The translations under genes were made by a program, and so were the position numbers. This document shows, one piece after another, positions 16,697-19,555 of a stretch of DNA of 19,555 nucleotides. Source of the DNA: CAZPQV01 sp964588705 (GTDB lineage: Bacteria > Bacteroidota > Bacteroidia > Flavobacteriales > Weeksellaceae); NCBI GenBank assembly GCA_964588705.1, contig CAZPQV010000043.1:1-19555 (forward strand), given 5' to 3'. Numbering within the stretch: the stretch's first letter is position 1; each line of letters starts with the position of its first letter. Below the pieces are notes generated by a model. The model was not told where the DNA came from. It did not search any database and saw only the letters and a list, made by a program, of their open reading frames with translations.

Positions 16697-16727
16697 CAAA
16701 GATAAAAATATTTTGAATCCCCACAAA
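16697..16727 (-). promoter_or_regulatory. Promoter of tRNA-Met
   Basis: On the minus strand TTTG (16727-16724) is followed after exactly 19 bases by TATCTTTG (16704-16697), a full match to the Bacteroidota vegetative consensus. Initiation near 16692 would give a leader of about 10 bases before the mature tRNA. The -33 element begins two bases after the stop codon of the TlpA-like gene. Confidence 0.7.
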
Positions 16728-16728
16728 A

Positions 16729-18015
16729 TTATTTCAATCCTAAATATTCAAAAACATCGTTCACATGATTGGGCTTGTCAAGGATCTTGTTGTTTGAATC
16801 CAAAATGAAGTAAGTTGGCGTAGCATGCACATTGTATTTATCGCCATAAGTACTGTTCCAACCGCGCAATTCGGTATCGTTAATCCAAGGGTAATTGTTG
16901 GCAGCTCTTTCAAAAGCAGCTTTTTCGGAGTCTAAAGAAAATCCGATGATTTCAATATTTTTTGCTTTCATAGCAGTATAGTGCGGAATAAACTGTGGAA
17001 GATCCCTCTCACAATGCGAACAGCCCGAAGACCAAAATACAACTACTTTCTTATCAGCTTTTACATCATAAAGTGATTTTGCCGTCGTATTCTTCGGACT
17101 TACAAATTGCTGATTTTCGAATGTAGATCCGATTTCTGTTTTAGCACTGGTTTCAAGTGTTGATGCGAGTCTGCTAAAAATTGTGCATTTAAGATTTTTT
17201 GCCTGCGACAGATATTTATCTTTAAGCCCGGTCATGCCGTAAGCATCAAAAATTTCAATCAGTTCAGACAGAACGGTTTGGCCTCTTGGACTTTCAACAT
17301 TTACAGCTTTTAAAAGATTATCTACCGAAACATCCATATTGGTATTCTGCGAAGAATTGAGGTAGGAGATTAAAATAGGTCTTAATAGTGAAGATGTTTC
17401 CAGCATCTCATTAGTATTAGAAATAAAACTAATGATATCCTGTTGAGATGGCTGTTGTTTTACGGCTTCAGTTACCAAAAACTTATTATAATTCTTCGAA
17501 TAATAATCAACAAACGGAAACTTGGTTGCATCCACAGTATAATTTCGTGAAAGGTTTTCGATTTCCTTTTCTACCGCAGCATAAAATGGCTGTGATGGCT
17601 TATAAAACTGAATCAGTTCATAGAATGCCGGCAGCAGTTTTTCCCTTTTCATTTGTCTGTCCTGCATTTCATCCATCACTTTATTGGATACATCCAGATA
17701 TACAACTTCAGACACACGGTTATTCGCCACATTCATTTTTATACTGACATCTTTATTTTCAGAAATAAAGTTCACCGTATAATTACTTTCCGGGAAATAG
17801 GCTTTCATCATCCCACGATAGGGCTCATCCACTTTCAGAATCCATCTATCTCCTTTCTTTTCCTGTTTCGAAATCAGAATATCTTTAGAGCCATCCAATT
17901 TATAGAAATACGCTTCTCTTGGAGTGAACGTTCCTTCCGTCTGCACGTTCACAGTAAACTGTGCATCCACCGCTGCGAATGACAAAACCATTAAAACACC
18001 AAATATCTTTTTCAT
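16729..18015 (-). CDS. TlpA-like thioredoxin-fold protein, exported
   Basis: This 428-residue protein has a signal peptide (residues 1-18, MKKIFGVLMVLSFAAVDA). A DUF4369-like beta-rich N-terminal region (about 20-110) and a helical middle region (about 112-300) follow. The C-terminal thioredoxin-like domain spans about 305-428. The redox motif is C332-S-H-C335 after VVVFWSSG, and the cis-proline is P400 in HATPTYFI. Such TlpA/ResA-like proteins reduce or isomerise disulfides in the periplasm, for example in cytochrome maturation. The long N-terminal part is the usual Bacteroidota version, whose partners are mostly unknown. The signal peptide has no lipobox cysteine, so it is probably soluble in the periplasm. 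The start is ATG at 18015, only 15 bases after a terminator-like hairpin, which raises the question of how it is transcribed. Confidence 0.88.
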   Translation of the reverse strand: MKKIFGVLMVLSFAAVDAQFTVNVQTEGTFTPREAYFYKLDGSKDILISKQEKKGDRWILKVDEPYRGMMKAYFPESNYTVNFISENKDVSIKMNVANNRVSEVVYLDVSNKVMDEMQDRQMKREKLLPAFYELIQFYKPSQPFYAAVEKEIENLSRNYTVDATKFPFVDYYSKNYNKFLVTEAVKQQPSQQDIISFISNTNEMLETSSLLRPILISYLNSSQNTNMDVSVDNLLKAVNVESPRGQTVLSELIEIFDAYGMTGLKDKYLSQAKNLKCTIFSRLASTLETSAKTEIGSTFENQQFVSPKNTTAKSLYDVKADKKVVVFWSSGCSHCERDLPQFIPHYTAMKAKNIEIIGFSLDSEKAAFERAANNYPWINDTELRGWNSTYGDKYNVHATPTYFILDSNNKILDKPNHVNDVFEYLGLK

Positions 18016-18020
18016 TTTAT

Positions 18021-18056
18021 AAAAATAAAAAAACTCACTGAGATTACAGTGAGTTT
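18021..18056 (-). terminator. Intrinsic terminator of the cargo / small membrane protein unit
   Basis: A perfect 10-base inverted repeat, AAACTCACTG (18031-18040) / CAGTGAGTTT (18047-18056), has a 6-base loop. On the minus strand it is followed by a T-rich tract (complement of 18021-18030). It lies about 20 bases past the stop of the 75-residue gene and directly in front of the TlpA-like start codon. Confidence 0.75.
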
Positions 18057-18076
18057 TCAGTTATGTTTAAAATTTA

Positions 18077-18304
18077 TTAGGCTACTTTTTTGTTATTGTA
18101 CTGTCTTACAAAATATACAATAAACATTACTGCTATTATTGCAAGGAATATGACATACATGTCTACAGGAACATCTTCCTGCGTTCCAGGTCCTCCTGAT
18201 TCTTCCTGTGGAGGCGGCGGCGGTGGTAGCATCTGCCCGGACAATAACGCTCCAAGGGTTATTAAAACACCCAAAACCAGCTTATTTACAATATTTTTCA
18301 TCAT
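18077..18304 (-). CDS. Small exported proline-rich single-pass membrane protein
   Basis: This is a 75-residue protein of no named function. Residues 1-24 form a signal-peptide-like segment (KLVLGVLITLGALLSGQ). It is followed by six consecutive prolines (27-32), an acidic and glycine-rich linker (QEESGGPGTQEDVPVD), a transmembrane helix at about 49-66 and a short basic tail (RQYNNKKVA). The layout suggests an inner-membrane anchor with the proline-rich part in the periplasm. Similar short proteins with a proline stretch and one C-terminal helix occur next to T9SS cargo genes in flavobacteria (from memory; function unknown). It begins 7 bases after the cargo gene stop, so it is in the same operon, and it is followed by a strong terminator. 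The start is ATG at 18304; a second ATG at 18301 is equally possible. Confidence 0.8.
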   Translation of the reverse strand: MMKNIVNKLVLGVLITLGALLSGQMLPPPPPPQEESGGPGTQEDVPVDMYVIFLAIIAVMFIVYFVRQYNNKKVA

Positions 18305-18311
18305 TAGTTTT

Positions 18312-18835
18312 TTATTTTACGATTTTTTGAGTTATAACTTCACCGGAATCAGAAGTGGCTTTCACTACAAACATTCCTTTTATCTTAGAGTCAACCGGTA
18401 TTACATAGTCTGAAATTGTTGATACCGCTTTTGCAGAATGAACTAACCTTCCTGCTGCACTGTACACCTCAATATCTGCTGACTTCCAATTATCTGCAAA
18501 ACGAACAACCCATTCTGCATCTTTCTTGGCTATTACTGTTTGCTTTTTAGCCAATCCAGGAGCTGTTGGATTAACAGCTGAAGTATTTGGTCTTCCGTAA
18601 GTTACACTGTAATTTTTACCGCTGGTATTAATTACATCTCCATGATTAATTTGGGTAACTGTATTTCCATTAATCAAATAGAAACTCTCTCCGTTATTCA
18701 ATTTATTCGTGAAACGACCTCCCTCGTAAACTAAAAATTTAAAAGCTTTAATATTATCATTATTAAGGACTAATGAAATTTCTTTGCCTTTGTCGCTGAA
18801 GGAGATACCGCATAATACGTTCTGCCAAGTTCTGT
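18312..18835 (-). CDS. T9SS cargo protein, C-terminal fragment after frameshift (sorting domain)
   Basis: This is the downstream half of a frameshifted gene. The frame is open from just after a TAA at about 18836-18838. The protein-like reading starts at KEISLVLNNDNIKAFKFLVY (about 18735-18790) and continues without interruption to the stop at 18312. The last 65 or so residues are a T9SS type A (Por secretion) sorting domain: FADNWKSADIEVYSAAGRLV, then KGMFVVKATSDSGEVITQKIVK. Such domains direct proteins through SprA and are removed or linked to anionic lipopolysaccharide at the surface. No believable start exists for this piece alone: its first start-like codon is a TTG in mid-sequence at 18701. 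It is therefore the C-terminus of the gene that runs in from the right, not an independent gene. Confidence 0.8.
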
Positions 18836-19555
18836 GTTATTGCCATCCAAAGCCACAACAGCAACCTGTTTTACCAAACGATCTGCCGGAATTGAAGCTG
18901 CGGCGATTTTACCTGTTGGGTTATCTGCAATAGTAGGATGCACGGGTACTTGTGCAAATTTTCTGGCTGTGCTTAAATTAAATGATGTCCCAGCAGGACT
19001 ATCAGAAAATTTAATCATAACCTCACCTAATGGTTTAATCATAAACTTCTCTGTCGCACCTGCTTGTAAAAAAGAACCATCTGTAGTTGTTGCAATTACA
19101 ATGCTGGCAATATTTCCGTACGTTGTTCCAACGCCCTGTTCGTAATTGAGACTGCCCGATCCAAAATATGCCAAACCTTCAACATTCGTAAGTCCTAATT
19201 TTTCAATATTGTACAAATCAAGATTGGTAAGAAAAGGGTTTGAAAACTGCATTATATTTTTGCCGTAATCATCTGTCCATAATTGATTTGTAGCTGTTCT
19301 AAAAGGGTCAGTTAAGTAGGTATTATATTTTTCTCGAAAGTAATTTACCGCGTTACCACCTGTTCCAAAACTTGCCACTTCACTCACTACAACAGGTACT
19401 GCATGGAGACCAGCATCAGAATATGGAACTCCTGGAAAAGTAACCAAACTACTATTCGGAACCCAAGTTGAAGGCGTTCCATCAGATTTATTGTGTGGCA
19501 CAATGATGTAATCAGTGGCGACACCGATTGTGGTAGTTCCACTTCCTACTACATG
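18770..19555 (-). CDS. T9SS cargo protein, N-terminal and central fragment (partial, frameshifted)
   Basis: The frame is open from the right edge of the window (upstream residues include TTTIGVATDYIIVPHNKSDG), so the true start lies outside. About 262 residues are visible, ending early at a TAG at 18770. The text is typical of large secreted flavobacterial surface proteins: beta-rich, with many N, T, S and G and no cysteine. Near the end, GNNTELGRTYYAVSPSATKAK resembles the region before a T9SS sorting domain. The last four residues (KKFH) look out of place. Continuing in the -1 frame gives KEISLVLNNDN and then a full sorting domain. A one-base change near 18776-18790 therefore breaks the gene. 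Whether this is a real mutation or a sequencing error cannot be told here. It is probably an outer-surface or secreted protein; its specific function is unknown. Confidence 0.8.
   Translation of the reverse strand, partial: HVVGSGTTTIGVATDYIIVPHNKSDGTPSTWVPNSSLVTFPGVPYSDAGLHAVPVVVSEVASFGTGGNAVNYFREKYNTYLTDPFRTATNQLWTDDYGKNIMQFSNPFLTNLDLYNIEKLGLTNVEGLAYFGSGSLNYEQGVGTTYGNIASIVIATTTDGSFLQAGATEKFMIKPLGEVMIKFSDSPAGTSFNLSTARKFAQVPVHPTIADNPTGKIAAASIPADRLVKQVAVVALDGNNTELGRTYYAVSPSATKAKKFH

Noticed and set aside
18216..18226. GGCGGC-type G-rich run that might look like a repeat or GC-rich island
   Set aside because: It is simply the complement of the six proline codons in the 75-residue gene.
1..19555. 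CRISPR arrays, insertion sequences, integrase or toxin-antitoxin genes
   Set aside because: No regularly spaced repeats, transposase-like proteins or terminal inverted repeats were seen on either strand.

Overview
The window is a stretch of chromosome from a low-GC Bacteroidota, most likely a Flavobacteriia / Weeksellaceae member close to Chryseobacterium. The evidence is the gene order vanZ-like / gcvH / sprA / ruvA / maeB, the type IX secretion system (T9SS) pore SprA, a T9SS cargo protein with a C-terminal sorting domain, and several matches to the Bacteroidota promoter pattern TTTG-N(18-21)-TAnnTTTG. The genus is an inference.

Layout. Positions 1-297 hold no gene. They carry two tandem leftward promoter-like elements that read out of the window, plus an AT-rich patch with one exact DnaA-box consensus. 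Positions 298-12315 are all on the minus strand. Read in transcription order they are: a small conserved hypothetical protein, a BadF/BcrA-type (N-acetylglucosamine kinase-like) ATPase, NADP-malic enzyme MaeB, a terminator hairpin, RuvA, the very large SprA (about 36% of the window), GcvH and a VanZ-like membrane protein. Positions 12538-16316 are on the plus strand: a GtrA-like membrane protein, a PlsC-type acyltransferase, a FucP-family sugar transporter and a DUF3810 membrane protein with a zinc-protease HExxH motif. Positions 16317-16728 are non-coding and hold a candidate small RNA, a terminator and tRNA-Met(CAT), all on the minus strand. Positions 16729-19555 are again minus strand: a thioredoxin-fold TlpA-like protein, a 75-residue proline-rich membrane protein, and a T9SS cargo protein that runs off the right edge and is split by a single-base frameshift.

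How the genes fit together. SprA is the outer-membrane channel through which the cargo protein at the right end would be exported. RuvA (Holliday junction repair), GcvH (glycine cleavage) and MaeB (malate to pyruvate, NADPH) are housekeeping genes with conserved positions around sprA. The sugar-kinase-like ATPase and the FucP-type transporter, about 1.8 kb apart on opposite strands, could handle an imported sugar or recycled amino sugar, but nothing in the sequence links them directly. Four genes start with TTG or GTG (vanZ-like, sprA, the 82-residue hypothetical, DUF3810). Three of these are packed against or over the stop codon of the gene before, which suggests translational coupling.

Most of the window is ordinary core genome. 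The items most worth a second look are the candidate small RNA at about 16324-16420, the frameshifted cargo gene, the hairpin directly in front of the TlpA-like gene, and the tandem outward promoters at the left edge. No clear new defence or mobile system is visible.
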